NCBI GenBank assembly: GCA_017514105.1
Contig: JAFWKY010000007.1
Span: 1 to 37,193 of the forward strand
Source of the DNA: Candidatus Saccharimonadota bacterium
GTDB lineage: Bacteria > Patescibacteriota > Saccharimonadia > Saccharimonadales > Saccharimonadaceae
Direction: 5' to 3'
DNA: 37,193 nucleotides
Positions within the stretch are counted from its first letter, which is position 1; every line of letters begins with the position of its first letter. Made by a program: the position numbers and the translations under genes. The notes beneath the pieces are model-generated. The model had not been told where the DNA came from. It worked only from the letters and a program-made list of their open reading frames with translations, and did not search any database. This document shows, in pieces, positions 29,968 to 37,149 of the stretch.

Positions 29968-32145
29968 CTATTTCTCCACCCCGATCATAGAAAGCGAAAG
30001 TTTGCCGCGCTCAATCGCAACCAATCTCACACGTACCTTATCACCCACATGCAAAACTTCCTCTACGTTCTTTAGACGACGACCTTCCACGATCTGTGAA
30101 ATATGCAACATGCCATCAATTCCTGGCATAATATTCACAAATGCGCCAAAATCTTTAATTGTTACTACTGTACCATTATAGATTTTTCCTACTTCTGGCT
30201 CCTCAGTAAGGCCTTTTACCCATTCAACTGCTTTTGCAATCTTCTCTGGGTCATTACCAGAAATCGTCACCAGACCTTCTTCGTCAATATTTACTTCGGC
30301 ACCCGTCTCAGAAGTAATCTTATTAATCGTCTCGCCACCTTTACCAATTACAGCACCGATTTTATCTTTAGAAATCTTGATTTTCTCAATCCTCGGTGCA
30401 TAATCAGAAATCTTTGCGCGTGGCTCTTTAATTACTTCAAGAATATGATTGAGGATGAACATTCTACCAGCATGACTCTGTTTGATCGCCTTCTCTAGAA
30501 TTTCTACCGGCAAACCATGTACTTTCATATCCATCTGAAGTGCAGTAATTCCTTCCGTTGTGCCAGTCACCTTAAAGTCCATATCACCAGCAAAATCTTC
30601 TGCATCCATCAAATCTGTAAGCACGTAAGCCTTATCAATGTCCGAAGCCTCAATTGGCTGTCCTTTAGGCACATCCACCATCAACCCCATGGCCACACCA
30701 GATACCGGACGCTTCAGAGGCACACCGGCATCCATCAAAGCCATACAAGACGAACAAGTCGCTGCCATTGAAGTAGAACCGTTCTGCGACATGATTTCGG
30801 TTACCGAACGAATTGCATACGGGAAATCTTCTTCCGAAGGAAGTACCGGAATCAAAGCGCGCTCAGCCAAGTAGCCGTGCCCAATCTCGCGCCTACCAGG
30901 AGAGCCCATTCTACCAGGCTCGCCCACCGTATAAGATGGCGCATTATAGTGGTGCATATAGCGACGCTTGCCGTCAGTCACTTCCATCGTATCTACATCT
31001 TGTGCATATGAAAGTGGTGCGAGTGTCACAATATTCATAGCCTGAGTTACGCCACGCGTAAAGAGAGACGAACCATGCACTCTCGGCAAAATTCCCACCT
31101 GCGAAGATAGAGGTCTTACTTCGTCAAGTTTGCGCCCGTCTGGACGTACACCCTCTTCAACAATACCGCGACGAACTTCCTTGAACACTGCAAGTTCAAA
31201 CGCCTGATCATAGACATCACGCAAATTCTCATCATACCAAGCGACTTTCTCGTTGTCAGTTTCGCCCTGACCCTTAGCGAGTGCAAATTCATCATGCATT
31301 GCATATTTAATATCATCAAGCATGTGCGCCCGTTCCATTACATTACCGCGAATCTTTGAACCAAATTTACCATCAGTCCATTTTGCCACTTCTTCAATCA
31401 CTTCTTCAGATGGGAGCACCAACTCATACTCCTGTTTTGGCGCATCTACCTGCTTTGCAAGTTCCCTCTGCAAATCTAGTACCGGTTGCACGTTCTCTAC
31501 CGCCCAATGCATCGCCTCAATAATCGTATCTTCTGGCACCTCTTTTGCGCCGGCTTCCACCATCACAACTTTGCCGTCTTTGCACGCCACCACTAAATCA
31601 AGCGGAGAAATCTCACGCTCTTCTGGCGACAAAAATCCCTTGAATTCCCCACCTATCCGGCCAATACGAATACCAGCCACTGGCCCATCAAATGGCACTC
31701 CAGCGTTCATCAATGCCGCCGAAGCCGCAATCATCGCCACGCAGTCTGGACGGAATGTTGGGTCCATTGATAACACCGTACAAACCACCTGCACCTCTTG
31801 ACGATAACCTTTCGGGAAAAGCGGACGAATCGGACGATCAATCAAGCGACCAACCAACACTGCTTCATCAGCAGGTTTGCCCTCACGCTTAATAAAACGA
31901 GATGACGAAATCTTCCCTGCCGCATAAAACTTTTCTTCGTAATCAATTGATAGAGGGAAGAAATCTTGTACCACAGGCTTCGTCCCTACGACTACAGAAC
32001 CGAGCACCACAGTATCCCCGTAAGTCACCAAAACCGATGAAGTCGTACGAAAACCAACTCTATTTACTTCTAGAGTAAGTTTACGTCCTAGCCACTCAGT
32101 AGAAACCTGCAAGGTTTTCTTACCATTAGGATTAATAATATCCAT
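29968..32145 (-). CDS. pnp: Polyribonucleotide nucleotidyltransferase (PNPase)
   Basis: The 725-residue 3'-5' phosphorolytic RNA exonuclease has two RNase PH-like cores (DTVVLGSVV, RPLFPKGYR; then RPDGRKLDEVRPLS, HGSSLFTRGVTQAM and SPGRREIGHGYLAERAL), a KH domain (IGAVIGKGGETINKITSETG) and a C-terminal S1 domain (GKIYNGTVVTIKDFGAFVNIMPGIDGMLHISQI). All domains are present and length is normal. ATG at 32145 (MDIINPNG) has AAAGGA 7 nt upstream; an ATG at 32181 is rejected because it lies inside the leader hairpin. A 100-nt structured leader precedes it. Unlike in many bacteria, it is not in one operon with rpsO; an opposite-strand gene separates them. Confidence 0.97.
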   Translation of the reverse strand: MDIINPNGKKTLQVSTEWLGRKLTLEVNRVGFRTTSSVLVTYGDTVVLGSVVVGTKPVVQDFFPLSIDYEEKFYAAGKISSSRFIKREGKPADEAVLVGRLIDRPIRPLFPKGYRQEVQVVCTVLSMDPTFRPDCVAMIAASAALMNAGVPFDGPVAGIRIGRIGGEFKGFLSPEEREISPLDLVVACKDGKVVMVEAGAKEVPEDTIIEAMHWAVENVQPVLDLQRELAKQVDAPKQEYELVLPSEEVIEEVAKWTDGKFGSKIRGNVMERAHMLDDIKYAMHDEFALAKGQGETDNEKVAWYDENLRDVYDQAFELAVFKEVRRGIVEEGVRPDGRKLDEVRPLSSQVGILPRVHGSSLFTRGVTQAMNIVTLAPLSYAQDVDTMEVTDGKRRYMHHYNAPSYTVGEPGRMGSPGRREIGHGYLAERALIPVLPSEEDFPYAIRSVTEIMSQNGSTSMAATCSSCMALMDAGVPLKRPVSGVAMGLMVDVPKGQPIEASDIDKAYVLTDLMDAEDFAGDMDFKVTGTTEGITALQMDMKVHGLPVEILEKAIKQSHAGRMFILNHILEVIKEPRAKISDYAPRIEKIKISKDKIGAVIGKGGETINKITSETGAEVNIDEEGLVTISGNDPEKIAKAVEWVKGLTEEPEVGKIYNGTVVTIKDFGAFVNIMPGIDGMLHISQIVEGRRLKNVEEVLHVGDKVRVRLVAIERGKLSLSMIGVEK

Positions 32146-32245
32146 AAAAATATCCTTTCTTGGGAAAACTCCAGATATCAAGGGCTAAATGCAATAATGT
32201 ATTTGGCCATTCGTATCTGCCGTCTTCCCTTGTTAATAAATACCT
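32146..32245 (-). promoter_or_regulatory. Structured 5' leader of pnp
   Basis: The leader runs from a predicted start near 32245 to the ATG. It can fold into one long stem with three nested helices: GGGAA/TTCCC (32225-32229 with 32162-32166), CAGATA/TATCTG (32214-32219 with 32172-32177), and an 8-bp helix with one C-A mismatch (32201-32208 with 32183-32190). In E. coli, PNPase represses its own mRNA through a leader stem cut by RNase III; a similar arrangement is inferred here. Confidence 0.5.
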
Positions 32246-32251
32246 TTTCTC

Positions 32252-32257
32252 ATTATA
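32252..32257 (-). promoter_or_regulatory. Extended -10 promoter of pnp
   Basis: TGA-TATAAT on the minus strand gives a predicted start near 32245. The -35 region is not a good match. It faces away from the consensus plus-strand promoter at 32299-32327. Confidence 0.6.
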
Positions 32258-32298
32258 TCATAAATCTCGCAGCCAAACCACCCAAACCACTCAAATTC

Positions 32299-32327
32299 TT
32301 GACATTTTTCCCACACTGTGCTATAAT
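32299..32327 (+). promoter_or_regulatory. Perfect consensus promoter of the orphan gene 32371-32895
   Basis: TTGACA (32299-32304), a 17-bp spacer ending in TGC, and TATAAT (32322-32327) give a consensus -35/-10 pair plus an extended -10. This is as strong by sequence as the 23S promoter. The predicted start is near 32334. Confidence 0.85.
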
Positions 32328-32370
32328 AAAGACAAGAGTGATTTTTGAACTCTCGTAGATTAAGAAAGGG

Positions 32371-32895
32371 GTGATTAATATAAAATACGAGATTTGCGAA
32401 AGCGACGCAAGTCGCGAATTATTGATATCCGGCATCAGTTTTCCACGCACCGCCGAATTTGACCCTCTGGCCAAGATATGGGCTAGCGTCAGGAAACGTT
32501 GTAAAGAAGAATATGGAGTGGATGTCATTGCGGCATTCTTCCATGATGACACAGAGAAAAAAGTTCTCTGCAAATTCTTCTTAAATTATTGCGACTGCGA
32601 TGTCACAATAAAGACATACAGAAAGAAGTATCGCAAGAACTTCACAAAGATTATCGCAAAATTTGCTAACGTCGTAACTCTGTTTATAGCCAACACAAAC
32701 AACAGCTACGCAGAGTATTGCAACTTATGGAAAAAAGGTGAAGACATCTCAAAGTACAACGAGTGTCTTAATGAATTCCTCAAGTCAGCCGGTCTTCGCA
32801 CCGACGAAGACGAAAAAATGGCTGCCGAAAAAGCCGAAAGGCTAAAAGCAGCAAAAAGCCGCTCCCGGGGGCAAAATAGATTATCTACCTTTTAG
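32371..32895 (+). CDS. Orphan hypothetical protein with unclear start codon
   Basis: The product is 174 residues if started at GTG 32371. It is soluble and charged, with a cysteine-rich middle (CKFFLNYCDCDV) and a basic, coiled C terminus (EKMAAEKAERLKAAKSRSR). No family is recognised. The GTG overlaps the Shine-Dalgarno block AAAGGGG and would be a poor start. At the normal distance the only in-frame codon is ATA (32380), at exactly the spacing seen for ATG in the similar leader of the 8856 gene. A consensus promoter implies high expression. The region after the stop is highly structured and ends in a bidirectional terminator. Confidence 0.6.
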   Translation: MINIKYEICESDASRELLISGISFPRTAEFDPLAKIWASVRKRCKEEYGVDVIAAFFHDDTEKKVLCKFFLNYCDCDVTIKTYRKKYRKNFTKIIAKFANVVTLFIANTNNSYAEYCNLWKKGEDISKYNECLNEFLKSAGLRTDEDEKMAAEKAERLKAAKSRSRGQNRLSTF

Positions 32896-33037
32896 GTAAC
32901 ACCGATCAGAAAAGGAGTCCCCGTTATGCATAGTGTCAGGTGCCTGAACCACACCTGACGCGCCACCCCCCTATGGTCTCCTATTCTATGCCTCACCATA
33001 GAATAGGCGACACGTCCCTGACTTTCGAGTCGGAGAC
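32896..33037 (+). other. Structured 3' region with a 10-codon ORF
   Basis: This 140-bp stretch after the orphan gene can form several strong hairpins. H1 is GTCAGGTG/CACCTGAC (32935-32942 with 32952-32959). H2 is a perfect 11-bp stem (32980-32990 with 32997-33007). H3 is GACT-TTCG-AGTC extended by GTC/GAC (33014-33037). A short ORF, ATG 32926 to TGA 32958 (MHSVRCLNHT), begins 8 nt after AAAGGAG. It matches no RNA family I know. It may be a 3' UTR element, a processed small RNA, or a leader-peptide-type ORF without a downstream gene. Confidence 0.45.
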
Positions 33038-33072
33038 AAAAATCCCGCTGCTGTTACAGAGCGGGACTTTTT
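33038..33072. terminator. Bidirectional terminator between the orphan gene and rpsO
   Basis: TCCCGCT (33043-33049) pairs with AGCGGGA (33060-33066), extended inside by CTG/CAG with one bulge. Five A precede and five T follow, so it works on both strands for the convergent transcripts. Confidence 0.85.
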
Positions 33073-33090
33073 ATTGCCAAATTTAATTTT

Positions 33091-33183
33091 GAGCAAGAGA
33101 CAAGGCAACACTGAGCAACGCAAAGGAGACGTACTAATCGTACGTCTCCTGTGTAGCGCAAGTGTTAACGCTGTATCTTGCCA
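33091..33183 (-). other. Structured 3' UTR element of rpsO
   Basis: Directly after the rpsO stop, the minus-strand RNA can fold into nested helices. These are GCAAGA/TCTTGC (33176-33181 with 33093-33098), AACACT/AGTGTT (33161-33166 with 33107-33112), and a perfect 10-bp stem GGAGACGTAC/GTACGTCTCC (33140-33149 with 33125-33134) around a 5-nt loop. The terminator follows at 33038-33072. No protein is encoded. It may protect the mRNA end from 3' exonucleases such as PNPase, or be a separate small RNA. Confidence 0.5.
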
Positions 33184-33187
33184 AAAT

Positions 33188-33454
33188 TTATTTCCTGAGG
33201 CCAAGTTTTGCAACAGTTTTCTTATATAGCTCAAAATCAGTCTCTTCAAGGTATCCAAGAAGCTTCTTACGCTTCCCGACCATCTGCATCAGACCTCTTT
33301 TAGCCATAAAGTCATGCTTATTATTCTTCACGTGCTCAGTCACTTCCTTGATGCGCTCCGTGAGAATAGCCACTTGAACTTCAGGAGAACCAACATCGTT
33401 CTTATTGCGAGCGACCTTGGCAATAGCCTTGTTCTTATTCTCTTTTGTTATCAT
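33188..33454 (-). CDS. rpsO: Ribosomal protein S15
   Basis: This 88-residue protein of the 30S platform binds 16S rRNA early in assembly. The family core is present: DVGSPEVQVAILTERIKEVTEHVKNNKHDF, then RGLMQMVGKRKKLLGYLEETD. Length is normal. The extended -10 TGA-TATAAT (33464-33469) lies 9 nt from the ATG, so there is no room for a Shine-Dalgarno or a classical S15 autoregulatory leader. Instead, structure is found after the stop codon. It lies 15 bp downstream of truB. Confidence 0.97.
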   Translation of the reverse strand: MITKENKNKAIAKVARNKNDVGSPEVQVAILTERIKEVTEHVKNNKHDFMAKRGLMQMVGKRKKLLGYLEETDFELYKKTVAKLGLRK

Positions 33455-33469
33455 AGTGTTGTAATTATA

Positions 33470-34126
33470 TCACACCTCTGAAAAATCTTCAAGTCTCTTT
33501 GCATTCGCCACGTCGTACTTCCCCACTTTTGTTCGTCTTAGCGCCGTAAGATATGCCCCAGTACCCAGCTTCTCGCCAATATCTTCTCCGAGCGTACGGA
33601 TATACGTCCCTGACGACACATGGCAACGTACCCTCAGCTCAGGATAAGTATAATCAAGTATTTCTATATTATATATCTCCACCTCGCGCGTCGGCGTTTC
33701 AAAATCTTCACCTTTTCGCGCCAGTTGGTACGCGCGTCTACCGTTTATTTTTACCGCCGAAAATTTCGGTACCTTCTGCTGAATCTTGCCAACAAATCCA
33801 TTAACCACCTTCTCTATTTCACTCTTCTCTGGTACTCGTTCATTCACTTTCGTAATCTCACCCTCTGGGTCTCCGGTCGAAGATACGCATCCTAGTCTCA
33901 CTGTCGCCTCATAGACTTTATCTAGCTTCAAAAACTCATTAGACTTCTTTGTCATTTTACCAGAAAGCAAAATCAAAAGCCCAGTTGCAAACGGGTCCAA
34001 AGTTCCAGTGTGTCCCACTTTTATCTTGTGTCCAAACTCGTCGCGAAGCCTTCGCCTCACTCTCGCCACTACACCAAAACTCGAAATCCCAGCTGGCTTG
34101 TCCACCAAAATAATCTTATCTTCCAT
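33470..34126 (-). CDS. truB: tRNA pseudouridine(55) synthase TruB, short form
   Basis: The 218-residue enzyme makes the universal pseudouridine of the tRNA T loop. The catalytic loop is VGHTGTLDPFATGLL with D44; VDKPAGISSFGVVARVRR, KVYEATVRLGCVSSTGDPEGEI, VSSGTYIRTLGEDIG and ALRRTKVGKYDVANA are all family motifs. It lacks the C-terminal PUA-like region present in 300-residue enzymes, which is common in reduced genomes. TGT-TATAAT (34134-34139) lies 7 nt from the ATG. It is divergent from the PRC-barrel gene, with 33 bp between the start codons. Confidence 0.96.
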   Translation of the reverse strand: MEDKIILVDKPAGISSFGVVARVRRRLRDEFGHKIKVGHTGTLDPFATGLLILLSGKMTKKSNEFLKLDKVYEATVRLGCVSSTGDPEGEITKVNERVPEKSEIEKVVNGFVGKIQQKVPKFSAVKINGRRAYQLARKGEDFETPTREVEIYNIEILDYTYPELRVRCHVSSGTYIRTLGEDIGEKLGTGAYLTALRRTKVGKYDVANAKRLEDFSEV

Positions 34127-34133
34127 ATTTCAC

Positions 34134-34153
34134 ATTATAACATATGGTATAAT
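34134..34153. promoter_or_regulatory. Divergent leaderless promoters (truB / PRC-barrel gene)
   Basis: Minus strand: TGT-TATAAT (hexamer 34134-34139), 7 nt to the truB ATG at 34126. Plus strand: TGG-TATAAT (hexamer 34148-34153), 6 nt to the ATG at 34160. The TG elements lie back to back between the hexamers, leaving no room for separate -35 sites. Confidence 0.72.
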
Positions 34154-34159
34154 TAAACT

Positions 34160-34756
34160 ATGTTAATCACTGCTTCTCGCCTTATCGGCACACCAATTCT
34201 CAGCGTCCAGGCTTCCGCCAAAATTGCCGAAGTCGCAGAGCCTATTGTCGACCCTGACACCCTGAAGATTATCGCTTTTCGCGTTATTAGTCCTCTCGTC
34301 AGAACTGCCAACATCCTAGACGTAAAATCCATTCGCGAATACTCCAACTACGGTATGGTCGTTGATTCCATTGAAGAATTCGTTGAGCCAGATGATATCG
34401 TCAAAATATCAAACATTCTGAAGCTTAATTTCGCTCTCCCAGGCCTCAAAGTTGAAACCAAAAAAGGCAGCAAACTCGGCAAAGTTGCCGACTATACAAT
34501 TACCGACAACGACTTCATCGTCCAACAAATAATAGTCAGGCGTCCTATCGTCAAATCTTTCATTGACCCTACACTTACCATTTCCCGCAAAGAAATTACC
34601 GAAATTACCGATTACAAAATCATCGTCAAAGACGAAGAAAAAACAATCAAAGCCCGTGCCGAAAAAGAAGATTTTGTCCCAAATTTCGTCAATCCTTTTC
34701 GCAATCACGAACCAGGTTTTGCTCCGAGCGATTCCAGCGATTCTACGACTCGTTAG
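34160..34756 (+). CDS. PRC-barrel domain protein
   Basis: The 198-residue protein has two tandem PRC-barrel-like beta domains: residues about 1-75 (LIGTPILSVQASAKIAEVAEPIVDPDTLKIIAFRV) and about 80-155 (LKVETKKGSKLGKVADYTITDNDFIVQQIIVRR). A disordered charged tail follows. PRC barrels occur in RimM, photosynthetic reaction centres and many small proteins that bind RNA or proteins; the role here is unknown. It has no signal peptide. It is leaderless and divergent from truB, and its last 14 bp overlap convergent recX. Confidence 0.8.
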   Translation: MLITASRLIGTPILSVQASAKIAEVAEPIVDPDTLKIIAFRVISPLVRTANILDVKSIREYSNYGMVVDSIEEFVEPDDIVKISNILKLNFALPGLKVETKKGSKLGKVADYTITDNDFIVQQIIVRRPIVKSFIDPTLTISRKEITEITDYKIIVKDEEKTIKARAEKEDFVPNFVNPFRNHEPGFAPSDSSDSTTR

Positions 34757-35492
34757 CAAACTCTTCAACCACGTTTTTTACCACATCATACTGAAAACCT
34801 TGTCGGCACAAATATTGAATTAGTTTTTCATCAGAATATCGCGCTCGTTTTTTTGCGACGATTTTTTTGATTTCTTCTTCATCGTTCCTCTCTGAGTTAT
34901 CCAAAACTCGCTCAATTATATCTCTCGCCACACCTTTTTTCATGAGTTCCATCTTAAGACGCTTGGTCGATACACCTCTTTTAACGAACCGATTCTCAAC
35001 ATAATATTGCGCAAACTTATAATCATCAACGTATCCACGTTCAGTTAATCGTTTGATAATCAAATCATCAAAATCATATCTCGGTCTTGTTTTTGGCTTT
35101 ACTCCGTTCTTCTTATCTTCCCATTCTTTCTTTCGTTCTTTTGCGTTCGCCTGCATTCGTCGTCGTTTCAGATAATCTGCCAATTCCCGCTCAGAATGCG
35201 GTCTAGTCAGTGCCCATTCCAAGGCTCGCTGATACGCTTTTCCAAACTCCGAAGCTTTTTTACAATCGGCGAGTTGCTCCTCTGTGATGGCTAACCCTTT
35301 TCTTATTCCCAATTCCACCACTTGCGCAATATCTAACGAAAAAGAATATTTTCCATTCACAAAAATGTTTACACGGTTCTCGTTTTTTACGGCCTGACGA
35401 ATATCCGTAATTATTAGACTTTCTTCATCCGAATTCCGCTCATCACGACTTGTCTCGGATCGAATATTATCGCCTAACTTATAGATATCCAT
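34743..35492 (-). CDS. recX: Recombination regulator RecX
   Basis: The 249-residue protein is built of three-helix RecX repeats that bind the RecA filament and limit its activity: ALEWALTRPHSERELADYLKRR, then YDFDDLIIKRLTERGYVDDYKFAQYYVENRF, VSTKRLKMELMKKGVARDIIERVL, and a last repeat ending LCRQGFQYDVVKNVVEEF. A charged insertion (AKERKKEWEDKKNGVKPKTR) and an extra N-terminal domain make it longer than the usual 150-200. The start overlaps the NUDIX gene by 14 bp. Third gene of the recA-NUDIX-recX operon. Confidence 0.9.
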   Translation of the reverse strand: MDIYKLGDNIRSETSRDERNSDEESLIITDIRQAVKNENRVNIFVNGKYSFSLDIAQVVELGIRKGLAITEEQLADCKKASEFGKAYQRALEWALTRPHSERELADYLKRRRMQANAKERKKEWEDKKNGVKPKTRPRYDFDDLIIKRLTERGYVDDYKFAQYYVENRFVKRGVSTKRLKMELMKKGVARDIIERVLDNSERNDEEEIKKIVAKKRARYSDEKLIQYLCRQGFQYDVVKNVVEEFANES

Positions 35493-36036
35493 TTTGCCTA
35501 AACCATCTCTTCAAGCACTTAAAGGTAATTTTGTCTTTCTGCAAAGGCTTCTTTGCAAATTTCTCACGAAAATCTTCCATCTCCGCATACGAAATCCATC
35601 TCACTTCTGACACCTCGCCATCATCAAACCTAAAATCTTCCTCTTTTCCCGTGTAATCTACCGCATAAATCCAAGCAAAACGATTTTTGTTAAACGGACT
35701 CATTGTCACAAAACGTAATTCCTCGGGTGTAATCTTCGCGCCGATTTCTTCCCAAGCCTCGCGCGCTGCAGCCTCAACCAAACTTTCGCCCAAATTGATA
35801 TGTCCACCAGCCGAAATATCCCACATCCCAGGATGACGACTAACTTTATCTGAACGTCTTTGCCATAGCACTTCCAAAACGCCCTCCTCATTCACACGGA
35901 ACAAAAACACTATTGCAACGCCAACGATTTCATCCGCACCAGAATCTTCCGGGTTGTCTAGCGCCGCATTCCACCCTTTTCCAGGAATCACTTCACCATT
36001 CGGCGCATAGACTTGCCACAACTCGTCTGTATGCAT
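35479..36036 (-). CDS. NUDIX hydrolase
   Basis: The 185-residue protein has a complete Nudix box at residues 78-100 (G78-X5-E84-X7-R92-E93-A-W-E96-E97-I-G99), so Mg-dependent pyrophosphohydrolase activity is likely. The N terminus (ELWQVYAPNGEVI) and LWQRRSDKVSRHPGMWDIS resemble the isopentenyl-diphosphate isomerase-like Nudix branch, though substrates of that branch vary. Its ATG overlaps the recA stop (TAATG) and its end overlaps recX. This placement suggests co-expression with recombination functions, perhaps sanitising nucleotides; that is inference. Confidence 0.88.
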   Translation of the reverse strand: MHTDELWQVYAPNGEVIPGKGWNAALDNPEDSGADEIVGVAIVFLFRVNEEGVLEVLWQRRSDKVSRHPGMWDISAGGHINLGESLVEAAAREAWEEIGAKITPEELRFVTMSPFNKNRFAWIYAVDYTGKEEDFRFDDGEVSEVRWISYAEMEDFREKFAKKPLQKDKITFKCLKRWFRQNGYL

Positions 36037-37064
36037 TATTCAACCTTCGCTTTTTCGCGTACTTTCGCCTCAATTTCTTCCATCAGTTCTGGCTTTTCTT
36101 TGAACAACTTTTTCACTGCTTCGCGTCCTTGGCCGATCGTCTCGCCATTATATTTGATGAACGCACCAGCCTTATCTAACACACCATACTGAATACCGAG
36201 ATCTAAGATATCACCAGTCTTCGAAATCCCCTCATTATACATAATGTCAAATTCCGCTGTCCTAAATGGCGCCGCAATCTTGTTCTTTACAACCTTAATC
36301 TTCGTACGGTTACCGGCGATGTTATCACCATCTTTAATCTGACCAATTCTACGAATATCCACGCGCACCGACGCATAGAATTTAAGCGCATTTCCGCCTG
36401 TCGTAGTCTCTGGGTTACCAAACATCACACCTATCTTCATGCGAATCTGATTAATAAAGATTACCGTCGCGCGAGATTTTGAGATAATTCCGGTTAGTTT
36501 GCGCATCGCTTGCGACATCAAACGCGCCTGAAGTCCCATTTGAGCATCACCCATATCGCCATCGATCTCGGCTTGCGGTACCAACGCTGCGACAGAGTCC
36601 ACTACGATAAGGTCCACCGCGTTAGAGCGCACCAAGGTTTCACAAATTTCCAAAGCCTGTTCACCATTATCTGGCTGGCTAATCAGCAAATCTTCTGTTT
36701 TCACGCCGATTTTCTTAGCGTACGCCGGATCTAGAGCATGTTCTGCATCAATAAATGCCGCCTGTCCACCCTGCTTTTGAATCTCCGCAATTGCATGAAG
36801 CGCCAAAGTCGTCTTACCAGACGATTCTGGTCCATAAATCTCAATAATACGCCCTTTCGGCCAACCGCCACCGAGCGCCAAGTCCAACGACAGAGAACCA
36901 GAAGGCAAGAGTTCCACATCCATTCTTGGCGTCTCACCCAATTTCATAATTGAGCCGTCACCAAATTGTTTCGTAATTTGTGAAATTGCTAATTTTAGTG
37001 CTTCAGACCGTCCGTCATCTTTCTTCGTTTTTGTATTATCCACCGCCGCATCTTTTTTTGCCAT
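36036..37064 (-). CDS. recA: Recombinase RecA
   Basis: The 342-residue DNA strand-exchange ATPase shows Walker [10 protein letters not shown] (about residues 78-86), [18 protein letters not shown] (Walker B and L1), [32 protein letters not shown] (L2) and a C-terminal domain. The N terminus is extended by a lysine/aspartate-rich stretch. A TATAAT (37089-37094) gives a leader of about 18 nt with AAAGG 10 nt from the ATG. No LexA-type operator was seen, so SOS control is not supported. Heads the recA-NUDIX-recX operon. Confidence 0.98.
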   Translation of the reverse strand: MAKKDAAVDNTKTKKDDGRSEALKLAISQITKQFGDGSIMKLGETPRMDVELLPSGSLSLDLALGGGWPKGRIIEIYGPESSGKTTLALHAIAEIQKQGGQAAFIDAEHALDPAYAKKIGVKTEDLLISQPDNGEQALEICETLVRSNAVDLIVVDSVAALVPQAEIDGDMGDAQMGLQARLMSQAMRKLTGIISKSRATVIFINQIRMKIGVMFGNPETTTGGNALKFYASVRVDIRRIGQIKDGDNIAGNRTKIKVVKNKIAAPFRTAEFDIMYNEGISKTGDILDLGIQYGVLDKAGAFIKYNGETIGQGREAVKKLFKEKPELMEEIEAKVREKAKVE

Positions 37065-37082
37065 AATAGTATTACCTTTCTA

Positions 37083-37149
37083 TTGACAATTATATCTTAT
37101 TTTATAAAATGAAGGTAGGGTTGACTTCTACAATCTTGTATGGTAGAAT
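37083..37149 (+). promoter_or_regulatory. Tandem plus-strand promoters for a gene beyond the right edge
   Basis: P2: TTGACT (37121-37126), a 17-bp spacer, TAGAAT (37144-37149). A second possible promoter P1: TTGACA (37083-37088), 16 bp, TAAAAT (37105-37110). Predicted P2 start is near 37156. The remaining bases to the edge contain no start codon with a clear Shine-Dalgarno, though GGCAGGAGA at the very end could be one. P1 overlaps the recA promoter region. Confidence 0.55.

Noticed and set aside
32986-33258. A 90-codon minus-strand ORF overlapping the rpsO 3' region
   Set aside because: It runs in another frame through the end of rpsO, the hairpin element and the terminator, has no Shine-Dalgarno or promoter, and resembles no protein.
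36960-37100. LexA/SOS box upstream of recA
   Set aside because: No CGAAC-N4-GTTCG or CTG-N10-CAG type operator was found near the recA promoter.
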